From Gordonibacter urolithinfaciens (GTDB lineage Bacteria > Actinomycetota > Coriobacteriia > Coriobacteriales > Eggerthellaceae): 64,000 nt of DNA. The notes beneath the pieces were generated by a model that was not told the DNA's origin, searched no databases, and was given only the letters and a program-made list of their open reading frames with translations. Location: the NCBI RefSeq assembly GCF_900199375.1, contig NZ_LT900217.1, positions 2,480,001 to 2,544,000 on the forward strand. Reading direction: 5' to 3'. The translations under genes and the position numbers were made by a program. Below are positions 43,628-54,568 of the stretch, in pieces (the first letter of the stretch is position 1; the number at the start of each line of letters is the position of its first letter).

Positions 43628-45310
43628 ATGAGCGAAGAGAACAAGGGAATCTCGCGACGCAGCCTGCTCAAGGGGGCGGCCCTGAGCGCGGCGAGCGTGG
43701 CCGCGCTCGGCATGATCGGCTGCGCCCCGAAGGAGGCCGGCTCGGCCGACGACGCCAAGGCGGGCGCAGCGGGCGGCGCCGACGGCAAGCACACCTGGGA
43801 GGTCAAGCCCGAACCCATCCCGGCCGACAAGGTCAAGGAGACGGTGGACACCGAGGTGCTCGTCATCGGCGGCGGCTACTCGGGCACGTGCTGCGCGCTG
43901 GCTGCGGCGGAGGGCGGCGCCAAGGTGACGCTCGTGGAGAAGGACGCCATGCTCAACGGCCACGGCGTGGGAGGCACGGGCGCCATCGCCTCGCGCGAGC
44001 TGGACAAGCTGGGCATCAGCTTCGACAAGGCCGTGGAGATGGAGCGCTGGGTGTCCACGTGCGGCAACCGCTGCCGCGAGTCGCTCGTGGCCAAGTGGTT
44101 CCGCGAGTCCGAGCGCTGCATGAACTGGTTCCTCGACCTGGCCGAGAAGAACGGCGCGAAGTGCATGGTCACGGTGGGCTCGCGCTCTGCCGTGCACCCC
44201 GAGATCGACTGCTACCACATGATCTTCGGCGGCGAGATCTTCGAGCAGCACACCATGGCCGATTTCGTCGAGTACCTGTTCGAGAGCGAGGCCAAGCAGC
44301 ACGGCGCCGAGTTCGTGTACGAGATGCCGGCCGTGCAGCTCGTGCAGGACGACGCCGGCAAGGTCACGGGTGCCATCTGCCAGAACAAGGACGGCGACTA
44401 CGTGCAGTACAACGCGCCGAAGGGCGTGGTGCTGGCCACGGGCGACGTGAGCTACAACGACGAGTACCTCGACGAGTTCGCCCCCATCGCAAAGAAGGTC
44501 ATGACCCGCCTGTGCTCCGACCAGGGCAACGTGGGCGACGGCCACAACATGGCCGCCTGGGCCGGCGGTGCGTTCCAGGACGGCCCGTGGCCCACGATGA
44601 TGCACCCCCAGGCGGCCGCCACGTTCCACGGCCCCTTCATGTTCGTGAACCCGGCCGGCAAGCGCTTCATGAACGAGGCCACGTGGGTGCAGGGCAAGTG
44701 CGTGGGCGTCATGGTGAACGGCGGCTCGGACCACGCGTGGTCGGTGTTCGACGCGAACTGGCAGACGGACCTGCTGGACAGCCTGCAGTACGGCGGCGGC
44801 ATGTTCTGGGACTCGTTCCGCGCCTACGGCACGGACTACCAGGTGGCGGTCAGCTCGCATGCGAAGACGGTCGAGGGCGGCCTGGAGAAGGTGCCCGACT
44901 ACTACAAGCGCGCCGACACGCTGGAGGAGCTGGCGGAGATGCTCGACGTGGACAAGGACGAGTTCCTGAAGTCGGTCGAGCGCTACAACAAGATGTGCGA
45001 GCAGGGCGAGGATACCGACTTCTACAAGGAGGGCCACTTCCTCTATCCCGTCAAGGAAGGCCCTTTCACGGCCTGCATGGTGGCGCCGGGCCTGTTGGGC
45101 GTGTGCGGCGGCATCCACATCTCGGACAACTTCGAGGTGCTGGACGCCGAGGACCAGCCGGTCGAGGGCCTGTACGCCATCGGCAACTGCGCGGGCGACA
45201 TTTACGCCTACGACTATCCCATCAACGTGCAGGGCAACAGCCACGGCCGCTGCCTCATCGAGGGCAAGTGCCTGGGCGAGCAGCTGGCGGGCGTGTACCA
45301 GGAGATCTAG
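43628..45310 (+). CDS. Tat-exported FAD-dependent reductase (fumarate reductase/KsdD flavoprotein family)
   Basis: A 560-residue flavoprotein. The N-terminus GISRRSLLKGAALSAASVAA followed by LGMIGC has a Tat motif (Arg10-Arg11) and a lipobox Cys32, so it probably acts outside the membrane as a lipid-anchored terminal reductase. FAD binding: EVLVIGGGYSGTCCALAAAE followed by GGAKVTLVEKDAMLNGHGVG, and near the end GLYAIGNCAGDIYAYDYPIN. The family is FAD_binding_2 (FrdA, urocanate reductase, KsdD). The usual HTTGG-type substrate loop is not evident, so the substrate is unclear. No CXXCH haem motif or separate cytochrome gene is visible, so the electron donor is unknown. AAGGAGGG precedes the ATG. 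It lies 282 bases after the LuxR-type regulator. Confidence 0.88.
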   Translation: MSEENKGISRRSLLKGAALSAASVAALGMIGCAPKEAGSADDAKAGAAGGADGKHTWEVKPEPIPADKVKETVDTEVLVIGGGYSGTCCALAAAEGGAKVTLVEKDAMLNGHGVGGTGAIASRELDKLGISFDKAVEMERWVSTCGNRCRESLVAKWFRESERCMNWFLDLAEKNGAKCMVTVGSRSAVHPEIDCYHMIFGGEIFEQHTMADFVEYLFESEAKQHGAEFVYEMPAVQLVQDDAGKVTGAICQNKDGDYVQYNAPKGVVLATGDVSYNDEYLDEFAPIAKKVMTRLCSDQGNVGDGHNMAAWAGGAFQDGPWPTMMHPQAAATFHGPFMFVNPAGKRFMNEATWVQGKCVGVMVNGGSDHAWSVFDANWQTDLLDSLQYGGGMFWDSFRAYGTDYQVAVSSHAKTVEGGLEKVPDYYKRADTLEELAEMLDVDKDEFLKSVERYNKMCEQGEDTDFYKEGHFLYPVKEGPFTACMVAPGLLGVCGGIHISDNFEVLDAEDQPVEGLYAIGNCAGDIYAYDYPINVQGNSHGRCLIEGKCLGEQLAGVYQEI

Positions 45311-45434
45311 CAGGTTGACGGCGGGGCTGGGCGGCGGCGTGCCGGCATCACCGGGCGCGACGTCGCCCGGTGGCCGGAGCCGGCGCCGCCGGCCCGGCCT
45401 GCCGTCTCGGGCGGACCACGGAAGGACCGAGGGC

Positions 45435-46013
45435 ATGGACGAACCGAAGGATGCGGGGACGGGCGCCGGCGCGGCCGGGGCGGGCACGTGCGTGACGGCG
45501 GCCGACGGAAGCGCGGAGGCCGCGGGCACGGATGCCTCCGAGGAGGCGTTCGACCAGCTGCAGCGGCTTTACGATCAGCTTCCCGCCATGGAGGAGCGCG
45601 GCGCGCTGCTGGCACGTGCGAAGGCTGCGGCTGCGGCGGTTCGTCTCGAGGACGAGCTGCGCACGGCCCGTATCCTCCTGGACGAGGCCGAGAAGCGCGA
45701 GGCTGCGGCCCGCGCCGCGTTCGAGCGGGCGGAGCAGGGAGGCGCTCCGGCGCTTGCCGACGAGTGCCGCCGGGCCCTGCTGCATGCCGGCTCGCTGCGA
45801 GGGTTCCGCGTCGGTCCCGCGCGCAACGCCGAGGCAGCCCTGGCCCGCGCGCTCGAGGAAGGGTGCTTCGCCGATGCGGCGGAAGCGCATGCCGCCCTCT
45901 TGGAGCCGGCCGAGCTAGCGTCTGTCCAGTCGGAGGTCGAAGCCTACCGGAGCGCCTACGCCGAGGCCCTTGCCCGGTGCGAGGCGCTGGAGACGTCTTG
46001 TCCCGAAGACTGA
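45435..46013 (+). CDS. Hypothetical alpha-helical protein
   Basis: A 192-residue, Ala/Glu-rich, soluble protein. After a low-complexity first 35 residues, EEAFDQLQRLYDQLPAMEER to LRTARILLDEAEKREAAARA looks like a long coiled coil, followed by shorter helices. No domain is recognised. I place the start at the ATG at 45435, with GACCGAGGGC upstream; an in-frame upstream extension is low-complexity. Codon usage and GC agree with its neighbours. It lies 124 bases after the FAD reductase gene and might be transcribed with it. Confidence 0.65.
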   Translation: MDEPKDAGTGAGAAGAGTCVTAADGSAEAAGTDASEEAFDQLQRLYDQLPAMEERGALLARAKAAAAAVRLEDELRTARILLDEAEKREAAARAAFERAEQGGAPALADECRRALLHAGSLRGFRVGPARNAEAALARALEEGCFADAAEAHAALLEPAELASVQSEVEAYRSAYAEALARCEALETSCPED

Positions 46014-46096
46014 TGGCGTGGCGCCGGCCGTATCTTACGAAACGGTAAAAAACGGGCTAAACCGAGAATCCCGAGCCTTTTTCTCTCTGGATAGCG

Positions 46097-46179
46097 TATA
46101 GTATTCTCGTGCTCTCGAGGTGAGGGCGAGTGCTGCCGCCATGCAGCATGCAGTGTTGCCTCCTTGAAGGGTCAAGGAG
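46097..46179 (+). promoter_or_regulatory. Promoter and structured leader of the cold-shock gene
   Basis: TATAGT (46097-46102) is the likely -10; the -35 region is a T-rich stretch near 46078. The mRNA would have a leader of about 90 bases. CTCCTTGA (46160-46167), AGGG, and TCAAGGAG (46172-46179) form an 8-bp hairpin just before the ribosome binding site. Long structured leaders are typical of cspA-type genes. Confidence 0.55.
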
Positions 46180-46196
46180 AGGAAAGAGGATTTAAA

Positions 46197-46400
46197 ATGG
46201 CAGAAGGTACCGTGAAGTGGTTCAACCCCGAAAAAGGCTATGGGTTCATCTCTCAGAACGATGGCGAAGACCTCTTCGTCCACTTCTCTGAGATCAAGAT
46301 GGACGGCTTCAAGACCCTCGATGAAGGCCAGGCTGTGCAGTTCGACGTGACGACCGGCCAGAATGGCAAGCTCCAGGCTAGCAACGTGACGAAGGCGTAA
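46197..46400 (+). CDS. cspA: Cold-shock protein, CspA family
   Basis: A 67-residue single-domain RNA/DNA chaperone. The sequence [20 protein letters not shown] contains RNP1 (KGYGFI), and [20 protein letters not shown] contains RNP2 (LFVHF). It ends [14 protein letters not shown]. Length and motifs are standard for the family. AAAGAGGA lies six bases before the ATG at 46197; an in-frame ATG 33 bases upstream falls in the leader hairpin. A canonical intrinsic terminator follows, so it is a monocistronic unit. Confidence 0.96.
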   Translation: MAEGTVKWFNPEKGYGFISQNDGEDLFVHFSEIKMDGFKTLDEGQAVQFDVTTGQNGKLQASNVTKA

Positions 46401-46423
46401 AGCAACCTCACATAAACAAGCCG

Positions 46424-46454
46424 AAATGGCCCCGCAGTGCGGGGCCATTTTTTT
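46424..46454 (+). terminator. Intrinsic terminator of cspA
   Basis: AAATGGCCCCGC (46424-46435), AGT, then GCGGGGCCATTT (46439-46450) running into seven T residues (46448-46454). Confidence 0.93.
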
Positions 46455-46512
46455 GCGTCGAGGTCGCGGTTCGGGTTCTCCGCCGAGTTGCCCCGGCCCA
46501 CGAAGGTCATGC

Positions 46513-46564
46513 CGGCTATCGCTGCGTACGGCAGCCTTCTGTCTGCCGAATGCAGCGATAGCCG
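46513..46564 (-). terminator. Large hairpin downstream of queA
   Basis: CGGCTATCGCTGC (46513-46525) pairs with GCAGCGATAGCCG (46552-46564). Inside, CGGCAG (46529-46534) pairs with CTGCCG (46543-46548). It lies about 57 bases beyond the queA stop on the minus strand and probably ends that transcript, although no T run is present. Confidence 0.55.
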
Positions 46565-46620
46565 CTGGGGCGAGATCGCATGCCTCCTTCGGCCGTCTTG
46601 GTCGAGGGTCCTCGGCGAGC

Positions 46621-47700
46621 CTAGCAGATGAGCATGGCGTCGCCGAACGAGAGCAGGCGGTAGCGCTCGGCGATGGCATGCCGGTAGGCGGCCATGATGT
46701 GCTCGCGCGTGGAGAAGGCGCTCACCAGCATCATGAGGGTGGAGCGGGGCACGTGGAAGTTCGTGACCAGGGCGTCCACCACGTGGAACTCGCTGCCGGG
46801 CAGCAGGTAGAGCGACGTGGCCTCGCGTTCGCGGGGCGTCACAATGCCCGCTTCCGCGTCCCAGGCGCTCTCGAGGCTGCGCACGCTCGTGGTGCCCACG
46901 GCCACCACGCGGCCGCCGCGCTCGCGCGTCGCGGCGATGGCGTCCACGGTGCGGGCGGGCACGCTGTAGCGCTCGGTGTGGATGACGTGCTTCTCGGGGT
47001 CGTCCTCGTCCACGATGCGGAACGTGTCCAGGCCCACTTCCAGCTCCACGGTCTCCCAGCCCACGCCCTGCTTGTGCAGGCGCTCGATGAGCTCGGGCGT
47101 GAAGTGCAGGCCGGCCGTGGGCGCCGCCGCCGAGCTCTCGCGACGCGAGTACACCGTCTGGTACAGCTCTTCGTCGCCGGCGTAGTCCTTGATGTAGGGC
47201 GGCAGCGGCGTGTGGCCCACCGCGTGCAGCGCCTCGTCGAGGGAGGGGAGCGGCGTGATGAGGCGTGCCAGGCGCTCGCCCTTCTGCGCGTCAGCGATCC
47301 AATCCACGATCTCGGCGGAAAGCGCCACCTGGCCTGCGGCGTCCGTGAAGTCCACGATGGCGCCCGTGCCGGGCTTGAGGCGCTTGCCAGGGCGCACGAG
47401 CACCTCCCAGAGCGCGCTCTTGTTGTCGAGGGGCGTGCCGTGCTGGCGCAGCAGGAACACCTCGGCCGCCCCGCCGGTGCCGCGTTTCGCGCCCAAAAGG
47501 CGCGCCGGCATGACGCGCGTCTCGTTGGCCACCAGAAGGTCGCCGGGGCGCAGGTACTCCGCGATGTCGCGGAATACGCGGTCCTCCAGCGCGCCGGTCA
47601 CGCGGTCCATGACCAGCAAGCGGCAGCCGTCGCGTTCCGCGGCGGGCTCTTGGGCTATGAGCTCTTCGGGCAGGTCGTAGTCGAAATCGGAGGTCTTCAT
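46621..47700 (-). CDS. queA: S-adenosylmethionine:tRNA ribosyltransferase-isomerase
   Basis: A 359-residue enzyme that transfers and isomerises the ribosyl part of SAM onto preQ1 in tRNA to make epoxyqueuosine. Hallmarks: MKTSDFDYDLPEELIAQEPA, LLVMDRVTGALEDRVFRDIA, DLLVANETRVMPARLLG, VEVFLL-type strand AAEVFLLRQ, the HTPLPPYI motif, YQTVYSRRESSAAAPTAGLH followed by FTPELIERL, and FHVPRSTLMMLVSAFSTREH. Full length. The genes for the later step (queH) and the earlier base exchange (tgt) lie within 5 kb, so this is a queuosine locus. It is transcribed leftward, opposite to tgt. Confidence 0.96.
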   Translation of the reverse strand: MKTSDFDYDLPEELIAQEPAAERDGCRLLVMDRVTGALEDRVFRDIAEYLRPGDLLVANETRVMPARLLGAKRGTGGAAEVFLLRQHGTPLDNKSALWEVLVRPGKRLKPGTGAIVDFTDAAGQVALSAEIVDWIADAQKGERLARLITPLPSLDEALHAVGHTPLPPYIKDYAGDEELYQTVYSRRESSAAAPTAGLHFTPELIERLHKQGVGWETVELEVGLDTFRIVDEDDPEKHVIHTERYSVPARTVDAIAATRERGGRVVAVGTTSVRSLESAWDAEAGIVTPREREATSLYLLPGSEFHVVDALVTNFHVPRSTLMMLVSAFSTREHIMAAYRHAIAERYRLLSFGDAMLIC

Positions 47701-47748
47701 GCGGGCGGGTCCTTCGTGCGGTTCGCGGTCGGTTCGTCGAAGAGCCTA

Positions 47749-48198
47749 TTATAGGCGTTCCGGCTCCGCCAAGGGCCCCATTCCCAATTCCTCCCACGTC
47801 ATCTCATACCACGACTCGATGGAAAGCCCCGGCACGCGCTTGAACTCGTCCACGTTGTTCGTGACGAGGACTGCGCTGTTCGCGAGCGCCGTGGCGGCGA
47901 TGAGGAGGTCGTTTGGTCCGATGACCTTGCCCGTCATTTCCAGTTCCCCTCTTATGCGCGCATAAATGTGCGCGCATTCGGAATCGAACGGAAGGACTTC
48001 GAAGGGAAGCATGAATTCATCGACGAGCCATCGCGTTTTTTCCGATTGCCTGCTTTTCACTATGCCGAGCCTCAGCTCTCCCTCCACGATGGCGGGAATT
48101 TTGAACAGGCGAGGGTCGCTGCTGCGCATCAGATCGTAAGCGTAGGGGAGGTGTCCGTGCATGAAGTCTATGCAAATGTTGGCGTCGAGGAGGTACAT
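47749..48198 (-). CDS. vapC: VapC-family toxin, PIN-domain ribonuclease
   Basis: A 149-residue PIN domain. The acidic active-site residues are visible: Asp5 in MYLLDANICIDF, Glu41 in VEGELRLG, Asp97 in IGPNDLLIAATA and Asp117 in VTNNVDEFKRVPGL. VapC toxins cut initiator tRNA or rRNA. The start is nine bases downstream of the antitoxin stop, and the upstream GGAGG-like sequence overlaps that region. It belongs to the two-gene vapBC operon read leftward and lies between queA and queH, splitting the queuosine genes. Confidence 0.9.
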   Translation of the reverse strand: MYLLDANICIDFMHGHLPYAYDLMRSSDPRLFKIPAIVEGELRLGIVKSRQSEKTRWLVDEFMLPFEVLPFDSECAHIYARIRGELEMTGKVIGPNDLLIAATALANSAVLVTNNVDEFKRVPGLSIESWYEMTWEELGMGPLAEPERL

Positions 48199-48207
48199 GC
48201 GCGCCGC

Positions 48208-48441
48208 CTACAGCGTCTTGCGAGGCGCGTCGAGCTCCCAGGGAATCTCCGGAGGCACTACGAACGTGTCGTCGTCGCAGGCTCCGTACAGATTGAAGAA
48301 CCCTGGCGGCCAGCCGTTATGTTCCTTGCGCCCGCGCAGCACGCCCGCCGCGTACTTCGAGAGCGTCTTCCCCTCGCGCGCGGCATCGCGACGCAGATCT
48401 TCCATCGTGGAATCGTCCACGTACAACGAAAGCTGGGCCAT
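48208..48441 (-). CDS. vapB: VapB-type antitoxin (ribbon-helix-helix)
   Basis: A 77-residue protein beginning MAQLSLYVDDSTMEDLRRDA and continuing AREGKTLSKYAAGVLRGRKE. This beta-strand plus two-helix pattern is that of ribbon-helix-helix antitoxins that bind DNA as dimers. The C-terminal half (GWPPGFFNLYGACDDDTFVV...) would wrap the toxin. The start at 48441 is chosen because GGGAGGGTGAC precedes it; a longer in-frame reading would include the operator. A near-perfect palindrome over the promoter supports autoregulation. Confidence 0.85.
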   Translation of the reverse strand: MAQLSLYVDDSTMEDLRRDAAREGKTLSKYAAGVLRGRKEHNGWPPGFFNLYGACDDDTFVVPPEIPWELDAPRKTL

Positions 48442-48457
48442 GTCACCCTCCCTTCGG

Positions 48458-48503
48458 TAGCAAATATACTTGTGAGTATACTTGCTAAAACCTTGGAAAG
48501 CAA
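48458..48503 (-). promoter_or_regulatory. vapBC promoter and palindromic operator
   Basis: TAGCAAATATACT (48458-48470) and AGTATACTTGCTA (48475-48487) are inverted repeats matching at 12 of 13 positions around TGTG. On the minus strand, TTGCTT (48503-48498), a 17-base spacer and TATACT (48480-48475) form a good promoter whose -10 lies within the palindrome, the classic autoregulated toxin-antitoxin layout. Confidence 0.75.
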
Positions 48504-48560
48504 GCCCATGCTTTGGCACGCGACGGCAGGGCTTGCGAGGCGCTTTGGCCGAAGGCCGGG

Positions 48561-51437
<2,877 letters not shown>

Positions 51438-51610
51438 GCAGGGCCCTCGAGCTGCTCTTTTTCGGAAATCGCCGAATATTTCCGGACAAGTATAGTTTAA
51501 CCGCAGGGAAGTGTTCCCGGCGGTCGATTTGTGGCACAATAGGACAGTTGACGTGGCGGAGCCGCTCCGCGCGCCTTTGAATGGAAAGAATCAACGAGGG
51601 AGAGCTCTCC

Positions 51611-54388
51611 ATGGCGACAGCCCAGAAATCGAAGAAGAAGCCCGGCCGTTCGGTCGACCGGCGCAACGTCTGGCTCCTCATAGCCACCACCTTGCTGGTG
51701 GTGGGTTCGATCTTCATGTTCGCGCCCCCGCAGGAGAAGATCAACCAGGGCCTGGACATCCAGGGCGGCCTGTCGGTCGTGCTCACGGCGAAAGGCGAGA
51801 ACGGCCAGGCCGTGTCGACCGAGGACATGGAGAAGAGCCGCGCCATCATCGAGAGCCGCGTGAACGCGCTCGGCGCCTCGGAGGCCGTGGTGCAGGTGCA
51901 GGGCACCGACCAGATCCTCGTGCAGATCCCCGGCCTCACGAACACCGAGGACGCGCTCGACACCATCGGCAAGACCGGCAAGCTGGAGTTCGCGCGCCTC
52001 GACTCGTTCACCGACCAGGACGTGAAGACCAAGATAGAGAACGGCCAGTACGGCAACGAGGCCACCATCACCGACGAGCTGGGCAACTCGCTGCCCTCGG
52101 GCAAGACCGAGCACCTCAAGGTGGAGGACGGCACCTACACGCCCCTCGTTTCCGGCGCAAACATCACGAACGTTTCCATCGGCAAGGAGAAAGAGGCCTC
52201 CGCCGACTATGCGGTGAACGTGAAGCTGGACGGCGAGGGCACGAAGGCGTTCGCCGAGGCTACGAAAGAGCTTGCGCCGACGAAAGGCAAGATCGTCATC
52301 ATATTGGACAACGAGGTGCAGTCCGCGCCGGCAGTGCAGTCCGAGATCCCGAACGGCGACGTGTCCATCACGGGCGGTTACTCGCTCGACGAAGCCAAGT
52401 CGCTGCAGACCGTGCTGGAGAGCGGGTCTTTGCCCGTGAGCTTCGAGTACGCGCAGAGCCAGACCGTGGGCCCGACGCTCGGCCAGGACGCGCTGGCGTC
52501 CGGCGTGCTGGTGGCGCTCATCGGCCTGGCCGTGGTCATGCTGTACCTGCTGTTCTTCTACCGCGGCCTTGGCCTCATCACGGCGGCGGCCATGGGCATC
52601 TTCGCCGTGCTGTACCTGGGCATCCTGGCCACGCTCTCGGCGTTCGGGCTGTTCAGCCTCTCGCTCGCGGGCATCGCGGGCATCGTGCTGACCATCGGCA
52701 TGGCGGCCGACTCGTCCATCCTCACCATGGAGCGCTTCCGCGAGGAGATCCGCATGGGCCGCAGCGTGCGCGCCGCGTCCATCACGGGCGTGCGGCACGC
52801 CATCGTCACGTCGGTGGACGCCGACCTGGTGACGCTCGTGTCGGCGCTGTCTCTGTTCTTCCTGGCCACGGCCTCCGTCAAGGGCTTCGGCCTGACGCTG
52901 GCGCTGGGCATCGTGTGCGACATCGTCATGATGCTGCTGTTCAAGGCCCCGCTCATCCGCCTGCTGGCGCCGAAGGTCATCGCGGGCCATCCCGGCTTCT
53001 GGGGCGTTTCGGACGCCGAGGCCGCCGCGAAGGACTACGAGGCGCTGGCGCTGGCCGAGGGCACGAGCACGGCTGCGGCCGAGGCGGGCGAGGCTCTGAA
53101 CGCCGCCGAGAGCGAGCGCGTGGCCGAGAAGCATGCGGGCGCCGCCGGCGAGGCCGCCGCGAAGGCGGCGCGCAAGCCGCGCGGGCGCTTCATCAAGCGC
53201 GACATCAACTTCCTGGGCTACCGCCGCATCTTCCTCACGGTGGCGGCCGTGCTCGTGTGCGCGTCGTTCGCCGTCGTGGGCGTGAAGGGGCTGAACTTCG
53301 GCATCGAGTTCGTGGGCGGCACCTCGGTGGCGTTCCACAACACGGGCGACGTGACCACCGAACAGCTGCGCGCCTCGTTCGATGCGGCCGGCGAGCCCGA
53401 CGCCGTCATCCAGACGACGAACGCGGACGGCCAGGAGGGCTTCCTCGTACGCACCACCACCACGAGCGCCGAGGATGCCACGGCGCGCGCGAACCAGGTG
53501 GCGGGCGACCTGGGACTGTCCACCGACAGCTTCGAGGTGACCACCATCGGGCCCGACTGGGGCGCGAGCGTCATCCAGTCATCGCTTATCGCGTTCCTCG
53601 TGTCCATCGTGCTCATCATCATCTACATCGCCATCCGCTTCGACTATAAGATGGGCATCACCGCCATCGTGGCGCTCCTGCACGACCTGGTGCTGGTCAT
53701 GGGCATCTACGCGCTGGTGGGACGCGAGGTGAACCCGAACACTATCGCCGCGCTGCTCACCATCCTGGGCTATTCGCTCTACGACACGGTGGTCGTGTTC
53801 CACCGCATCAACGACAACATGCAGGGCGACGACATCAAATGCACGTTCATGACGATGGCGAACCACTCCATCAACCAGGTGCTCGTGCGCACCATCAACA
53901 CCACGCTCACGTCGCTCATCCCGGTGCTGGCCATGCTGTTCTTCGGCGGCGAGACGCTGAAGGACTTCGCGTTCGCCATGGCCATCGGCCTGATCTGCGG
54001 TTCGTACTCGTCGGTGGCCGTGGCCACGCCGCTGTACGCCATGTGGAAGACGCGCGAGCCGAGGAACGCGAAGCTCGTGAAGAAGTACGGCACGGAGGTG
54101 GGCCGCTTCGAGTTCGCGAACCCGGGCGCCATGGCGGCCGCGTCGGCGAAGCCGGCGAAGGCGGCCGCGGGCAAGCCGTCCAAAGGCGCGTCTGCCGTGA
54201 AGCCGGCATCGAAGGCGGCCGTGGAGACGACGGCTGCCGCCAAGAAGGGCACTGCATCCAACGGATCGGCAGAACCTTCTGCGGGAACCAGTCCGTCGAG
54301 CACTGTGCAGCCCCACGGTGCCAGTGCCTCCAAAGCCGGTTCCAAGCCGCCGAAGGCGAAGCGCAAGAAGCGATCCAACAAGAAATAG
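51611..54388 (+). CDS. secDF: Protein-export membrane protein SecDF (fused SecD and SecF)
   Basis: A 925-residue fusion with twelve predicted membrane segments that uses the proton gradient to help SecYEG export proteins. SecD half: first helix (VWLLIATTLLVVGSIFMFAP), the P1 head domain with KINQGLDIQGGLSVVLTAKG and SRVNALGASEAVVQVQGTDQ, then SGSLPVSFEYAQSQTVGPTL and GIVLTIGMAADSSILTMERF followed by REEIRMGRSVRAA. SecF half from about residue 530: DINFLGYRRIF, LNFGIEFVGGTSVAFHN, TIAALLTILGYSLYDTVVVF then HRINDN, and ARTINTTLTSL-like VRTINTTLTSLIPVLAML. A Lys/Ala-rich tail of about 95 residues follows. The ATG at 51611 has GAGGGAGAG upstream. It follows tgt without the usual yajC. Confidence 0.95.
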   Translation: MATAQKSKKKPGRSVDRRNVWLLIATTLLVVGSIFMFAPPQEKINQGLDIQGGLSVVLTAKGENGQAVSTEDMEKSRAIIESRVNALGASEAVVQVQGTDQILVQIPGLTNTEDALDTIGKTGKLEFARLDSFTDQDVKTKIENGQYGNEATITDELGNSLPSGKTEHLKVEDGTYTPLVSGANITNVSIGKEKEASADYAVNVKLDGEGTKAFAEATKELAPTKGKIVIILDNEVQSAPAVQSEIPNGDVSITGGYSLDEAKSLQTVLESGSLPVSFEYAQSQTVGPTLGQDALASGVLVALIGLAVVMLYLLFFYRGLGLITAAAMGIFAVLYLGILATLSAFGLFSLSLAGIAGIVLTIGMAADSSILTMERFREEIRMGRSVRAASITGVRHAIVTSVDADLVTLVSALSLFFLATASVKGFGLTLALGIVCDIVMMLLFKAPLIRLLAPKVIAGHPGFWGVSDAEAAAKDYEALALAEGTSTAAAEAGEALNAAESERVAEKHAGAAGEAAAKAARKPRGRFIKRDINFLGYRRIFLTVAAVLVCASFAVVGVKGLNFGIEFVGGTSVAFHNTGDVTTEQLRASFDAAGEPDAVIQTTNADGQEGFLVRTTTTSAEDATARANQVAGDLGLSTDSFEVTTIGPDWGASVIQSSLIAFLVSIVLIIIYIAIRFDYKMGITAIVALLHDLVLVMGIYALVGREVNPNTIAALLTILGYSLYDTVVVFHRINDNMQGDDIKCTFMTMANHSINQVLVRTINTTLTSLIPVLAMLFFGGETLKDFAFAMAIGLICGSYSSVAVATPLYAMWKTREPRNAKLVKKYGTEVGRFEFANPGAMAAASAKPAKAAAGKPSKGASAVKPASKAAVETTAAAKKGTASNGSAEPSAGTSPSSTVQPHGASASKAGSKPPKAKRKKRSNKK

Positions 54389-54396
54389 CCTTCTTG

Positions 54397-54416
54397 GTAT
54401 GGGATGGTGCGGGGCG
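54397..54416 (+). repeat. 20-base repeat, copy 2
   Basis: Identical to 43528-43547. It lies nine bases after the secDF stop in the 180-base spacer before the convergent histidine-kinase gene. No terminator hairpin is visible in this spacer. Confidence 0.8.
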
Positions 54417-54568
54417 TTTCTATTGGTAATTACGAAAGCCGAAATGCGGTTGTCTTGCGGGTATCCGCTGCCGAAGTGGTGAACAGGGGAGCCGACGGCG
54501 GCCGTTGGGCGTAGAAGGTGGGACGGCATCGCTTTTGAAACGGCCGCGCCCTGACACGCCCTGGGATG

